Shown here piece after piece: positions 24,440 through 34,228 of a DNA stretch of 64,000 nucleotides. Each line of letters opens with the position of its first letter. Positions within the stretch are counted from its first letter, which is position 1. The translations under genes and the position numbers were made by a program. The notes below the pieces were generated by a model. It did no database searches. It was not told where the DNA came from and worked only from the letters and a program-made list of their open reading frames with translations. Origin of the DNA: an uncultured Bacilli bacterium. Lineage in GTDB: Bacteria > Bacillota_I > Bacilli_A > RF39 > UBA660. The DNA is taken from assembly GCA_934130545.1 (NCBI GenBank), contig CAKOYD010000001.1, positions 1-64,000 of the forward strand, in the 5' to 3' direction.

Positions 24440-26716
24440 TTACTTTTTACTTTTAGGTTTATCGTTTTTAGGAGCATTTACTTGTTGTTTTTCTTCGTTG
24501 TCTTCTTTAAATATTAGATAGATAAGGCCAATAATTACTAATATTATTAATACAATTATTATATATTTAGATGTATTATTTGTTTTATTTTCACTTGGTT
24601 CATTATCTTTACTACTGTTATTGCTTGGTTTTGGAGTATCATTTTTATCTTCATTTGGTGTATTATCATTAACAGTATTATTTGTAGGTACAATGTTTAC
24701 TTGCTCTTGTTCTGCTTCTTTTCTAACAACAGTGATGAAGTAATCTTTAGTCTCACCATTTTCTGCAACAACAGTTATTTTAATGACATTGCTACCAACA
24801 CTTAATTTTTCAGGAATATCCATTGATACTACTGAGGCAATATTTTCAGCAGTGGCTTTAACATCAATACTTTCAATATCGTTTTCTACTTCAATAGTAT
24901 ATTCGTATACTCCTTCAACTAATTCAATTGTATTATCTCCTACTGTCAAATCTTTTAGGTTATTATTACTTGAAGCATTGATGGTGATATTTAATGGTGT
25001 TAGAGAATTTTCTTTAACATCATTAAGACCAACAACATATTTAGTATTATCTAGAGTAATAGTTGTTGTATCAGCGGCTTCTTTAGCTTTGAAAGTAAAT
25101 CTTAATACTTCGTATTCTCCTTCTTGATAACCATTAGCCATGTTAGTTAAATAGATAAATCTATCATCTACTACTTTTCCTACCCAATAGTCAGTGTTAT
25201 CATCAGGCATTTCAGCTTCATCTAGCATTTCTTTTTCAATACCTAGTAATTCTAATTTAGTTTTATCATAATTTAGAGTTCCTTCGAAACCACTAAGTCC
25301 TGATTTTCCTACTTTAATAATATAACTTACAGTAAATTCATCACCAGTTGTGATAGTTTCACTGTCAGTAGTTAATTTAGCATCAACGATAGTATCGTTT
25401 TCATCTAAATCAGATGGTTCAACATCCCATGTTTTTTGTTTGATTACTTCAACAACGTGAGCTAAATCAGCTAAGCTTACTTCACCATCTTTATCAATAT
25501 CTAATGATAAATCTTCAGAGTCTTCTACGCCATAGTTATCATCTAACCATTTTTGAACATCTTCTAAATCTAGAATACCATCATTATTAGTATCTCCTAG
25601 AATAGCAAATGTATATGTTACTGTATTTTCAGATTCATAACTAGTGCTTGTTAATGTTATAACTAGATTACTAGAAACAACATCAGTATCTAATACTTCT
25701 GGTTCATCTAGATAAGTTAATGTATAAGTAATTTCATCTGTTAAAGCTTTATCTAAGAAGGCTTTAACGTCTGCAACTGTCATAGCAGTATCTTTAGATA
25801 AAACTTTAGTATATACATATCCTTCTTTGTTATTTTCACTTGTAAATAATAAGTCTACGTTAACTTGATTAGCAATATTATTTAATACTTCATCATTATA
25901 AGCATAATCTTGATATGCAACTTTTATAGTATTTGTATATTCTACTGGCTCTTCAGCTAGGCCTTCAACAGTGATATTAGTAGTGTATTCATATTCACCG
26001 CCTATTTTTTTTAAATAATCTAGGATGATATCATTGCCTTCACTATCTTTAGCAAAGTTAGCATCTACTATTTCTAATCCTGTATATTTTTGACCATTAA
26101 TTATATATTCTTTAGTTGGTAATAATTCATTTGTTGTTAAGATACTTATTAGCATTAATTTATCAGTATCTTGGTAATCTTCTGGTACTTTTACTACTCC
26201 GTCAGTATCTTCAAGAATAGTAAGTTTACCTGCTCTTTCCATTACTACTTTAGTATGTAGTTCAGTAGAAGCACTATACTCTAATTTTAATGTTGTACTA
26301 TCTACTAGAGTATCATCTTCATATAATTCTAGAGTAATACTATATACGCCATTAAAATTATCAGCATACCCTTCTACTCCATATAATGTAAGTAGATATC
26401 CTTCTTCACTATTTAGTTTTGCTGCTAAATCAGTGTCAGCTACTACTCCTTTATATATGCTCTCAGTTGTTTCATCTAAGTAAGTATATTCTTCTTTATA
26501 TCTTATTTGGTAATTACCATCTTGTTTTATTTCATATAAGTCATTACTTTTTATAGTAATTGTTGGGCTATATTGAGTTTCAGTACTAATATTTATATTT
26601 GAATCAAACTTTGTACTTTCGTCTTCAGCAAATACTAGACCAACAGATGATAATTCAGAAACAACTAAACATAAAACTAAAAACATCTTTGTTAGTTTTG
26701 TTAATTTTTTCTTCAT
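24440..26716 (-). CDS. cell-surface protein with dockerin-like, cohesin-like and cadherin-like domains
   Basis: 758 residues. Signal peptide (1-30, cut near VFA-EDE), then beta-rich modules (about 40-370). A dockerin-type pair of calcium loops follows at 375-425 (DTNNDGILDLEDV and DIDKDGEVSLADL), then a cohesin-like sandwich (443-580) and a cadherin-like beta-sandwich (about 588-680). A Ser/Thr/Asn/Pro linker and a membrane segment (about 717-736) with a basic tail complete it. The tail anchors it in the membrane; no LPxTG is present. Lying just upstream of the Tad operon, it could display or dock partners at the surface. The protein is acidic and probably binds calcium. Confidence 0.8.
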   Translation of the reverse strand: MKKKLTKLTKMFLVLCLVVSELSSVGLVFAEDESTKFDSNINISTETQYSPTITIKSNDLYEIKQDGNYQIRYKEEYTYLDETTESIYKGVVADTDLAAKLNSEEGYLLTLYGVEGYADNFNGVYSITLELYEDDTLVDSTTLKLEYSASTELHTKVVMERAGKLTILEDTDGVVKVPEDYQDTDKLMLISILTTNELLPTKEYIINGQKYTGLEIVDANFAKDSEGNDIILDYLKKIGGEYEYTTNITVEGLAEEPVEYTNTIKVAYQDYAYNDEVLNNIANQVNVDLLFTSENNKEGYVYTKVLSKDTAMTVADVKAFLDKALTDEITYTLTYLDEPEVLDTDVVSSNLVITLTSTSYESENTVTYTFAILGDTNNDGILDLEDVQKWLDDNYGVEDSEDLSLDIDKDGEVSLADLAHVVEVIKQKTWDVEPSDLDENDTIVDAKLTTDSETITTGDEFTVSYIIKVGKSGLSGFEGTLNYDKTKLELLGIEKEMLDEAEMPDDNTDYWVGKVVDDRFIYLTNMANGYQEGEYEVLRFTFKAKEAADTTTITLDNTKYVVGLNDVKENSLTPLNITINASSNNNLKDLTVGDNTIELVEGVYEYTIEVENDIESIDVKATAENIASVVSMDIPEKLSVGSNVIKITVVAENGETKDYFITVVRKEAEQEQVNIVPTNNTVNDNTPNEDKNDTPKPSNNSSKDNEPSENKTNNTSKYIIIVLIILVIIGLIYLIFKEDNEEKQQVNAPKNDKPKSKK

Positions 26717-26850
26717 TTTTCTTCTTCCTTTCTTTTTCTATGTAATAAAATGACTAAAAAGATTTAATATTTATGCTCCTTTTATCATTTTCAAGTTAAG
26801 TATATCATATATTTTGCCTTTTTCGCATTGCTTGACACAAAGTTGACACT

Positions 26851-26876
26851 AAAAAAGCGAGTTATTCACTCACTTT
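26851..26876 (-). terminator. terminator of the LemA-DUF2207 operon
   Basis: 9-bp stem AAAGTGAGT / ACTCGCTTT (one T-G pair), loop GAATA, then TTT on the minus strand. Confidence 0.8.
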
Positions 26877-26895
26877 TGTTTGAATATAACTAATT

Positions 26896-28581
26896 TTAGC
26901 GTCCACCTGCTGATCCACCGCCACCGAAGGAACCGCCCCCGCCGCCACCGGAAGAGAATCCGCCTCCTCCAGATGAGTATGATTGGGCTGCACTTCTAGC
27001 GCTGCTAGCAGCATTAACACTTCTAACTGATATATTATTAATAAAGACAATTGTATCTAAATTTACTCCAGAATTTGCGGTATATTCTGTAAATTCTTGT
27101 GGATATAAATTTTTTAATTGTTTAGCAACTTTGCTGGCAGTACCAAATAAGTATGCAAACATTAAATATTCATCCCATAAATGTACTTCCATAACTTCTT
27201 TAGTATCCATTCTTGAGAATTCATCTAAATATAATTTAAGCCCATATAGTTTACAAGAATCATCATAGATTTTATCATCCATAACATTTCTTTTTTTACA
27301 TTCAGCTTTATTAGTTCTTTTATAGATATGCCCTTCACTTTTTAACTTATTTATTTCTGTAGATTCAAACTTTTTAATTAAATCAAAGAATTTTTCATAG
27401 TTCTTACGGCACCATTTTTCTAATTCTTTTGATTCTAGATAACCATCAACTGATGCTTTGTACATATAATCAAATAGTTTTTCTTCTAAAGAATTATCAA
27501 AAGTATTTTGCTTAGTCATATCAATAATACCAGTTTCTTTATTAAACATTCCTTTTATTTCAGTTTTAAAACTTATTTTCTCTTCTTTTACCCATTTTAG
27601 GATGATAGCTCCTAGAATGTTAGTATTACTAGTATTAGCAAAGCCGTTAAGACTAATTAAAGCATTAGCATAATAGATATCTTTATTACATGGAATATCT
27701 CTAAACATTGGAGTATTCTTTTTATCTATTTTTTTATTATTAACATAACCATAGCCACTTTCAATACCGGCTTTAATACCTATAAATGTGAAGAATGCTG
27801 CTATTAATATTGGAAACATAGTTGCGATAAAGTCAATAATTCGCTCGAATAATGATGGCTTTTCATAATTATTATCGTAATCATAATCGAATGTACCATC
27901 TTCAGCCATATTATAAACATCATCAAAACTTTCGAATCTATCAACAGAGAAATCAGTTTTAAATGTTTCTTGTGGATATTTAACAAGCATTGTTACATAA
28001 TCATTATATAACCCTTCTTCATTTATCATATATATTTTGCCGTCTTTTACATAAGCGTATCCTTTATAGCCATAACCCCAGACATCTAAAGTATCTGGAA
28101 ATTCATAATATGATGATATTGTAGCTGAAAAGGCATTAGCTGTAATTGATGGCATTAAAGTAAAATAAGTAATTTGACTATCACTAGTATTAAAGACAAA
28201 ATTAGATAACTTATATGTTAAGGTAAATGTATGCCTTTTGAAATCATATTTACCAAAACATAATTCTAAACCATTAGAAACATAATTAATACCATAGTAT
28301 CCTTTTTTAGCGCTTAGTGATTCATTAGGATTCCACGTTTTATATGTTAGTTCTTGGTTATCAATTGATACTTTAAAATCAGTTAATTCAATACCATCCA
28401 TATTTAACATTGATTTATACCATTCAGAACCACCAGAAGCTTTAACATCCCATATTTCTTGGACATCAGCACTACCATCTTCATTAATATTAATATTCAT
28501 ATCAACTTTATAGATAGTATCAGCTTTGACAGAGAATGGTACTAACATAAACATTAAGAATAAAATAATTTTCTTTTTCAT
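26896..28581 (-). CDS. DUF2207 membrane protein with glycine-rich tail
   Basis: 561 residues. Signal peptide (1-20), an extracytoplasmic beta domain typical of DUF2207 (about 21-215), a membrane segment near 248-272, a cytoplasmic region, and a C-terminal run of Gly/Ser ending GGGGSAGGR. DUF2207 proteins with low-complexity Gly tails often sit beside lemA, as here (18-base gap). The function is not established; envelope-related roles have been suggested. The tail is locally GC-rich because of glycine codons. Confidence 0.88.
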   Translation of the reverse strand: MKKKIILFLMFMLVPFSVKADTIYKVDMNININEDGSADVQEIWDVKASGGSEWYKSMLNMDGIELTDFKVSIDNQELTYKTWNPNESLSAKKGYYGINYVSNGLELCFGKYDFKRHTFTLTYKLSNFVFNTSDSQITYFTLMPSITANAFSATISSYYEFPDTLDVWGYGYKGYAYVKDGKIYMINEEGLYNDYVTMLVKYPQETFKTDFSVDRFESFDDVYNMAEDGTFDYDYDNNYEKPSLFERIIDFIATMFPILIAAFFTFIGIKAGIESGYGYVNNKKIDKKNTPMFRDIPCNKDIYYANALISLNGFANTSNTNILGAIILKWVKEEKISFKTEIKGMFNKETGIIDMTKQNTFDNSLEEKLFDYMYKASVDGYLESKELEKWCRKNYEKFFDLIKKFESTEINKLKSEGHIYKRTNKAECKKRNVMDDKIYDDSCKLYGLKLYLDEFSRMDTKEVMEVHLWDEYLMFAYLFGTASKVAKQLKNLYPQEFTEYTANSGVNLDTIVFINNISVRSVNAASSARSAAQSYSSGGGGFSSGGGGGGSFGGGGSAGGR

Positions 28582-28599
28582 AATTCCCCTTAAATGTTA

Positions 28600-29151
28600 T
28601 TAAAATTTAACTTTTGGTGTTTTTCTATCTTCTTCATCAATTTTAAAATATTCGTATTTTTTAAATTTAAACATATTAGCAACGATGTTTGATGGGAACA
28701 TTTCAACAATATTATTGAATTGCATAGCTGAATCGTTATAGAATTGTCTAGAGTATGTTATTTTATCTTCAGTTTCTTTTAAGTCTTTTTGTAATGATAA
28801 AAAGTTTTCATTAGCTTTTAATTCAGGGTATGCTTCAGATAATGCAAATAATTTATTAAGAGCTCCTGTTAATTGGTTGTTAGCATCTACTTTTTCATTG
28901 ATTGAAGTAGCACTAACAGCTTTATTTCTAGCTTCTATTACTTCTTTTAAAGTATTTTCTTCATGTTTAGCATAACCTTTTACTGTTTCAACTAAGTTAG
29001 GTATTAAATCAGCTCTTCTTTTTAATTGAATATCAACTTGACTAAATTGATTATCAACTTTGTTTCTAGAATTTACTAATTTATTATATACACCAATCAT
29101 ATATAATACTAAAAGAACTACTATTACTAATATTATAATTAATGCAGTCAT
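28600..29151 (-). CDS. LemA family protein
   Basis: 183 residues: an N-terminal membrane segment (3-21) followed by the LemA helical bundle, with VKGYAKHEENTL and the typical central RADLIPNLVETV at about 50-61. A strong ribosome site (GGAGGAG) precedes it. It pairs with DUF2207. The molecular function is unknown in the family. Confidence 0.92.
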   Translation of the reverse strand: MTALIIILVIVVLLVLYMIGVYNKLVNSRNKVDNQFSQVDIQLKRRADLIPNLVETVKGYAKHEENTLKEVIEARNKAVSATSINEKVDANNQLTGALNKLFALSEAYPELKANENFLSLQKDLKETEDKITYSRQFYNDSAMQFNNIVEMFPSNIVANMFKFKKYEYFKIDEEDRKTPKVKF

Positions 29152-29221
29152 GATACTCCTCCTTTCATTATAATTATATATTAAATTTATAACTTTTACT
29201 AGATTATTTAGAATAATATTT

Positions 29222-29554
29222 TTATTTATTGTTTGTTATTACTTTTTCTAAAAATATTTTGTCATTAAATGCGCCACGTTTACTATTTTTTTGGTTAGCA
29301 GCAGTGATAATATCCTCTAAACATTTATCTTCTAATTTAGCTAGCGATTTAATGACTTCTAACATATCTGCTAGTTCCTCAATTCTATCTTTACCACTAG
29401 ATTCTAGAACTTCCTGATATTCTTCGTATAACTTTTTTTCTAATTCTTGCTTATATTCTTCGTTAGTTAATATTCTAATAATTGGTGTTTCACCATTATT
29501 CTTAATAATATTAGGAATATTATCTCTAACTAATTTATTGTATGTTTTCTCCAT
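29222..29554 (-). CDS. MazG-like nucleoside triphosphate pyrophosphohydrolase family protein
   Basis: About 110 residues, all-alpha NTP-PPase/PRA-PH-like, with the YNKLVRDNIP opening and the metal-binding pattern EEYQEVLES ... RIEELADMLEVI. Members hydrolyse non-canonical or excess NTPs (house-cleaning). I start it at the ATG at 29554, eight bases after AAAGGAG. The frame stays open to 29608, but that extension would run into the terminator of the tRNA operon. Confidence 0.85.
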   Translation of the reverse strand: MEKTYNKLVRDNIPNIIKNNGETPIIRILTNEEYKQELEKKLYEEYQEVLESSGKDRIEELADMLEVIKSLAKLEDKCLEDIITAANQKNSKRGAFNDKIFLEKVITNNK

Positions 29555-29590
29555 ATTAAGTTTGCTCCTTTCTATAGTAAAAATAGCACA

Positions 29591-29613
29591 AAAAAAGACT
29601 TTATTCAAGTCTT
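29591..29613 (-). terminator. terminator of the tRNA-Ile/Glu transcript
   Basis: 7-bp stem AAGACTT / AAGTCTT, loop GAATA, then TTTTT, 13 bases after the tRNA-Glu CCA. Confidence 0.8.
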
Positions 29614-29625
29614 ATGTTTCAATAT

Positions 29626-29702
29626 TGGTGACCCGTACGGGATTTGAACCCATGAATGCATGCGTGAAAGGCATGTGTGTTGAACCACTTCACCAACGGG
29701 CC
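29626..29702 (-). tRNA. tRNA-Glu (TTC)
   Basis: A cloverleaf can be drawn: acceptor GGCCCGT paired with ACGGGTC, anticodon loop CTTTCAC (anticodon TTC), T-loop GGTTCAAATCC, discriminator A and encoded CCA. It follows tRNA-Ile by 11 bases. Confidence 0.95.
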
Positions 29703-29713
29703 ATTTAACAAAA

Positions 29714-29790
<77 letters not shown>

Positions 29791-29815
29791 ATTTCGCTTT
29801 TTTCGTTGCTTTTAC

Positions 29816-29844
29816 ATTATATCATATCATTTTTTAAATAGCAA
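29816..29844 (-). promoter_or_regulatory. promoter of tRNA-Ile/Glu
   Basis: TTGCTA (29839-29844), 17-base spacer, TATAAT (29816-29821) with an extended TG, in the gap between tRNA-Lys and tRNA-Ile. Confidence 0.7.
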
Positions 29845-29870
29845 GTACTATTTTAATTATTTTAATAAAA

Positions 29871-29946
29871 TGGTGTCCCCTTAGGGATTCGAACCCTAGA
29901 CCCACTGATTAAGAGTCAGTTGCTCTACCAACTGAGCTAAGGAGAC
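29871..29946 (-). tRNA. tRNA-Lys (CTT)
   Basis: Acceptor GTCTCC / GGGGAC, D-arm TAGCTCAGTTGGTAGAGC, anticodon loop CTCTTAA (anticodon CTT), T-arm GGGTTCGAATCCC and encoded CCA. An extended -10 (TGATATAAT at 29970-29978) lies upstream. Confidence 0.95.
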
Positions 29947-30018
29947 ACAACAATTAAATGACAATACTAATTATATCATAATTTTTCGTTTTGTGAAGAG
30001 GTAAATTGTAATTTTTAT

Positions 30019-30049
30019 AAAAAAAATCTACTTTTTGACTTGCAAAAAG
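30019..30049 (-). terminator. terminator of the aminotransferase/ATP-grasp operon
   Basis: Stem CTTTTTG / CAAAAAG, loop CAAGT, then TAGATTTTTTTT on the minus strand. Confidence 0.65.
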
Positions 30050-30097
30050 CAAATTTAGTGTTTATTTATACAAATATTTAACTATTTAATACTTATT

Positions 30098-31087
30098 TTA
30101 TTTAGTTATTCTATTTATAATTTCTTTGGTAAATATTTGATAAGCTTCTTTTTTGCAACAATTAGGAGTTATTGCATTTAGAAATAATTGAGGATCTAGT
30201 AGTTCTACTTCCATAACTTGATATTCTTTATTGGTTTTTACTAAGTCAATACGCATATATAAGTTATTTTGATATTCCTTGATAGAACATATTTTATTAA
30301 TTATTTCATGCATTTCATTATCAATTGTCTCTTTTGGAATGCTTTTTATGTATGGCTTTTCTCCAAAGACAGAAACACATCTTTTAATAACATGTGATAA
30401 TTTATTAGAAAAACAGATAACGGAGTATTCACCATCTTTTACTTCTTTTATAAATGGTTGAAGCATTAATGAATAATTAATGCTTTGATATTTGTTTTTG
30501 ACATCTTTTAGATTTATAGTATTTTTACCAGTTTCATTTAAATTTATGATATATGTGTCAGCACTACTTTCAGAGACAACTGGTTTAATTACTAATTTAT
30601 CATAATTATTGAATTTATTTTGCCAAATTTTTTTAATATTCTTTTCTATATTTGAATCATTTTTAATAAAGATAGTATCTATATGTTTAATGTGATATTT
30701 ATCTAATAGTTCAAATTGTTTTTCTTTATTATAATTATTAGAAATTATTTCTACTGAATTATATATGGGTGTTTTATTTTTAGATACTTCTTTTAGGAAA
30801 TTATCAAAAGTTTGTTTATTCTTTTGAAATCCCCAGATAGATTTTATAATTAGAGCTTTATATTTACTATAATCGTTTTTTTCTTCGTAGGAAATAATAT
30901 CTACTCCATAACCTTGTTTATTTAAATAATACTTAGTTGAAATATCTTCATATACTTTGTTTTTCCATGTATTACATGATACTATTCCAATATATGTAGA
31001 ATACTTATGAGTTTTAGCATATATATTTACCCATGCTCTAAATAAATAAAACTTAACTCTTTTTAGTTTGTTTACTATTATTCTCAT
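30098..31087 (-). CDS. ATP-grasp ligase-like protein
   Basis: 329 residues with a pre-ATP-grasp region (30-115) and an ATP-grasp core. K168 lies in LVIKPVVSESSADTYI (ATP phosphate contact and loop), and MEVELLDPQLFL (292-303) supplies the metal-binding acidic residues. It resembles glutathione-synthetase/RimK-like carboxylate-amine ligases. It overlaps the aminotransferase gene by four bases (ATGA), so the two probably act on one substrate, for example adding an amino acid to the transaminase product. Neither substrate nor product can be read from sequence. Confidence 0.7.
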   Translation of the reverse strand: MRIIVNKLKRVKFYLFRAWVNIYAKTHKYSTYIGIVSCNTWKNKVYEDISTKYYLNKQGYGVDIISYEEKNDYSKYKALIIKSIWGFQKNKQTFDNFLKEVSKNKTPIYNSVEIISNNYNKEKQFELLDKYHIKHIDTIFIKNDSNIEKNIKKIWQNKFNNYDKLVIKPVVSESSADTYIINLNETGKNTINLKDVKNKYQSINYSLMLQPFIKEVKDGEYSVICFSNKLSHVIKRCVSVFGEKPYIKSIPKETIDNEMHEIINKICSIKEYQNNLYMRIDLVKTNKEYQVMEVELLDPQLFLNAITPNCCKKEAYQIFTKEIINRITK

Positions 31088-32691
31088 ATTTCGGCCACAT
31101 CCAACGCTTGATGTAGTTTTTCAAATTCTTGTATTAAATCGTATATTTCAATGCCATAGTTGAAGCGAGCAATAATTTCATCTTCATATGGCCATGACAT
31201 ATTTCCTCCCATAATACATTTAAATTTTGTTGTTTTATATAGATATCTCACTAAATCTTCTTCACAAGTTATTTTTTGACCTTTAAAAGTTTTTCCTTTT
31301 AACCCGGTAAAATCTACAACAGCAAAGAAACCTGATTCAGGGATTGTTTTATTTCTTAATTTTACTCCAGCAATTCCTTTTAATATATTTGTTTTCATTT
31401 GGGATGAACTAGCATATTTAGTTATTTCTTTGATAATTCTATTTTTAGTTTTATTATCGTTTATTACATCAATACCACTAATTAGGGCCTTTAATAATTC
31501 TAGACGATACTGATATTCGGCAATAATTGGTTTAAAGTATTTTTTTGCCATTTTATATCGACGATTAGTTCCGTTAAAGGCTCCAGCAACAGCCTGAACT
31601 TGTAATACAGGTAATGAATCCATAGTTGTAAATATTTTCTCTTCGATACCTTTACATATTGGAATTGGGGCTACAATAGCTCCAGCACGAATACCAGCAA
31701 GACCATATGCTTTAGATAATCCAATTAGTGTTATAGTATTGTTGAAATACTTTGACATAGTAGCAAGTGGTAAAGCTAAATCTTCTTGATCATAAGTTAA
31801 ATCTCTGTAAATTAAATCATCAATTACAAATACTCCTTTTTCTAAACATACGTCACCAATACCTTTTAAGATTTCTACATTTTTCTTATTCATAACTTTG
31901 CCAAGAGGATTGTGTGGATTCATATTTAGAAATGCTACAACACGTGGAGTGTAATTAAGTTTACCTTTAAAATCTTGTTTCAATTTTTTATTTATTTCAT
32001 CTATTTTCTTGGCAAGTTTATTTGGATTAACATAGAAGTCATCCTCTTCTTCTAAATCAAGTACTTCTACTCGCCCGTTCATTCTTTCAGGGGCAACGGC
32101 AAATAGTCCATAATTTGGTCCTGTTACAAGAATAACATCTTCATCTCGCATAATTGTAGATAATATCATGTTGAAAGCATGAGTTGTTGAACAAGCAAAT
32201 ACGACATTCTCAACACCTAAGCCATCATAATTATCAGTTTTATCTTTTTGAAATCCTTCTCTAATTAAATAGTTAACAAAATGAGCTCTGGCAATAACAT
32301 GGCCTCCAATATTGGGGTATTGGTATAAATATTTACCCAATAACATTTTGATAATATATTCTCTAGCCATAGGAAATGGTTTAGTCCTCATGGGAGAGCC
32401 TGTTCTTACAGTATGAATTTCATTTGGAAGTACAAAGCCAGGTGAATCATATTCATGTAAGTCTTTATTTAGTAAATAAAAACCATCTTCTATTTTCTTT
32501 ATTTCATGGTAAAATTCTTTCCCATCTCTCCTTCTACCAAACTGGCTATATTCTCCCAATAATGAAGGATTATCATCTGTAAATTGTTTTAATGATTTAG
32601 AAAAATTCTTTGTATCATAAGTACTATTTATAATATCAATATCCTCATTTAAAATTTTTTTTGCAATTTTTTTTATTTTATTAATCGACAT
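31084..32691 (-). CDS. PLP-dependent aminotransferase, class I/II
   Basis: About 535 residues, longer than the usual 390-430 because of an N-terminal extension of roughly 80 residues. The fold-type I core shows the NPHNPLGKV motif, FVIDDLIYRDL (Asp to the pyridine nitrogen; then Tyr), the Schiff-base lysine in LGLSKAYGLAGIRAG (about K327) and a downstream Arg. I start it at the ATG at 32691 with GGTGA five bases before. An upstream ATG ten codons earlier overlaps a TATAAT-like promoter element. It is coupled to the ATP-grasp gene. Length recalls aspartate beta-decarboxylases, but the motifs do not match them well. Confidence 0.8.
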   Translation of the reverse strand: MSINKIKKIAKKILNEDIDIINSTYDTKNFSKSLKQFTDDNPSLLGEYSQFGRRRDGKEFYHEIKKIEDGFYLLNKDLHEYDSPGFVLPNEIHTVRTGSPMRTKPFPMAREYIIKMLLGKYLYQYPNIGGHVIARAHFVNYLIREGFQKDKTDNYDGLGVENVVFACSTTHAFNMILSTIMRDEDVILVTGPNYGLFAVAPERMNGRVEVLDLEEEDDFYVNPNKLAKKIDEINKKLKQDFKGKLNYTPRVVAFLNMNPHNPLGKVMNKKNVEILKGIGDVCLEKGVFVIDDLIYRDLTYDQEDLALPLATMSKYFNNTITLIGLSKAYGLAGIRAGAIVAPIPICKGIEEKIFTTMDSLPVLQVQAVAGAFNGTNRRYKMAKKYFKPIIAEYQYRLELLKALISGIDVINDNKTKNRIIKEITKYASSSQMKTNILKGIAGVKLRNKTIPESGFFAVVDFTGLKGKTFKGQKITCEEDLVRYLYKTTKFKCIMGGNMSWPYEDEIIARFNYGIEIYDLIQEFEKLHQALDVAEI

Positions 32692-32821
32692 CTTTATCAC
32701 CATATTATCATTATACACCATATTCTATTAAAAATATATAAATGTTGCTTAATTTTATATTAATCGTGTTTTTTCTTAGGATAATTTTTTATACTATCAA
32801 GTTTAAATAATCTTGTAAAAG

Positions 32822-32847
32822 AAAAAAGTTCGTTAAAAAACGAACTT
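32822..32847 (-). terminator. terminator of the trmB-murF operon
   Basis: 9-bp stem AAGTTCGTT / AACGAACTT, loop TTTT, then TTTT on the minus strand. Confidence 0.9.
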
Positions 32848-32870
32848 AATTTTAAAAACTATATATATAA

Positions 32871-34226
32871 TTATTCATTCATTAAATAGTCAACAATATT
32901 ATTAAGTTTCATGCCATGTGAGGCTTTAAATAAGACAATATCATCTTTTTTTAATTCTTTTTTAATAGTTTGATAGCTATCACTTTCTTTAGAAAAATAA
33001 TAGATATTATCAGGATTATATCCTAGTTTAATAGCTTCGAGGCCAATATATTTAGCCATATCACCAACTAAGAATAGTTTATCAATCTTATTAGCAATTA
33101 CTATTGGAGCAATACTACGATGAATACTTTCTCCATAGTTATCTAGTTCAAGGATATCTCCTAAGACAGCTATTTTTCTTTTAGAGCTTTTGCCTATTAG
33201 ATCTAGGGAGTTTTTTACAGAGTCATAACTAGCATTATAACTATCATCTATTATGGTATAACCCATACTTGTTTCTTTTACTTCTAATCTATTTTTTGAT
33301 AATTCTAAGTTGTTTAAGCCTTTTATTTTATCTTTTATTCCTAAGTAATCACATATAGCATATCCAACTAAGTAATTATAGATACTAGCTCTTCCACCTT
33401 GTGGTAATAATACTTCTTCTTTGTTATTAACTACGAAACTAGATGAGAACATATCTTCTTTAATATTACTAGCCATATAGTCACTTTGATTATTAATACC
33501 TATTGTTATAACTTTATTTTTTATTTCATCTTTATGTTCATGTAATAAGTCATTATCATTATTAATTACTAGTACGCCATCTTTATCTAAGCCCTCTAAT
33601 ATTTCTAATTTAGCTTTTAAAATATTTTCTCTTGAACCTAAATTACCAATGTGAGCTGTTCCGATGTTAGTAATAATAGCTATGTTAGGTTTAGCAATAT
33701 TAGTTAGAGTACTTATTTCTCCAAAATGATTCATACCCATTTCTACTACTAGAATATCTTCATCTTTTAGAGATAGTATTGTTAGGGGTAATCCTAGATG
33801 ATTATTCATATTACCTTGAGTTTTATGTACTTTATATTCACTTTGTAATAAGGCACTTACCATGTCTTTAGTACTAGTTTTACCAACACTACCAGTAATA
33901 GCAATTACTTTTCCTTGATATAGACTACGTTTATAGCGAGCTAATTCTTGCAAGCATTTTAATGTATCAGGTACTATGATAATAGTTTTATCTTGATACT
34001 TATTAATGTCTATATATTTAGGATCACTTATTATAACTGCTTTAGCACCTTTTTCTAGGGCACTTTCAGTATATTTATTACCATCATTATTCTCTCCTAC
34101 TATGGCAACGTAAATATCATCTTTTTCAATTTTTCTTGAATCAATTATAAAATTATCGAGAGTTATTTCTTTATTACCAATAACTTCTCCATGACATAAT
34201 TTTATTATATCTTTAGCATATATCAT
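32871..34226 (-). CDS. murF: UDP-MurNAc-tripeptide D-alanyl-D-alanine ligase
   Basis: 451 residues, normal length. N-terminal MurF domain, ATP site GSVGKTSTKD (about 112-121), MNNHLGLPLT, VVEMGMNHFGEI (Mur ligase Glu/His) and a C-terminal domain with DDSYNASYDS. It completes the cytoplasmic peptidoglycan pentapeptide, showing the organism has a cell wall. It follows trmB by two bases. Confidence 0.97.
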   Translation of the reverse strand: MIYAKDIIKLCHGEVIGNKEITLDNFIIDSRKIEKDDIYVAIVGENNDGNKYTESALEKGAKAVIISDPKYIDINKYQDKTIIIVPDTLKCLQELARYKRSLYQGKVIAITGSVGKTSTKDMVSALLQSEYKVHKTQGNMNNHLGLPLTILSLKDEDILVVEMGMNHFGEISTLTNIAKPNIAIITNIGTAHIGNLGSRENILKAKLEILEGLDKDGVLVINNDNDLLHEHKDEIKNKVITIGINNQSDYMASNIKEDMFSSSFVVNNKEEVLLPQGGRASIYNYLVGYAICDYLGIKDKIKGLNNLELSKNRLEVKETSMGYTIIDDSYNASYDSVKNSLDLIGKSSKRKIAVLGDILELDNYGESIHRSIAPIVIANKIDKLFLVGDMAKYIGLEAIKLGYNPDNIYYFSKESDSYQTIKKELKKDDIVLFKASHGMKLNNIVDYLMNE

Positions 34227-34228
34227 AA

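Noticed and set aside
26832..26848. two TTGACA hexamers on the plus strand (TTGACACAAAGTTGACAC)
   Set aside because: They look like -35 boxes but no -10 at proper spacing and no rightward gene follows; they lie between leftward genes.
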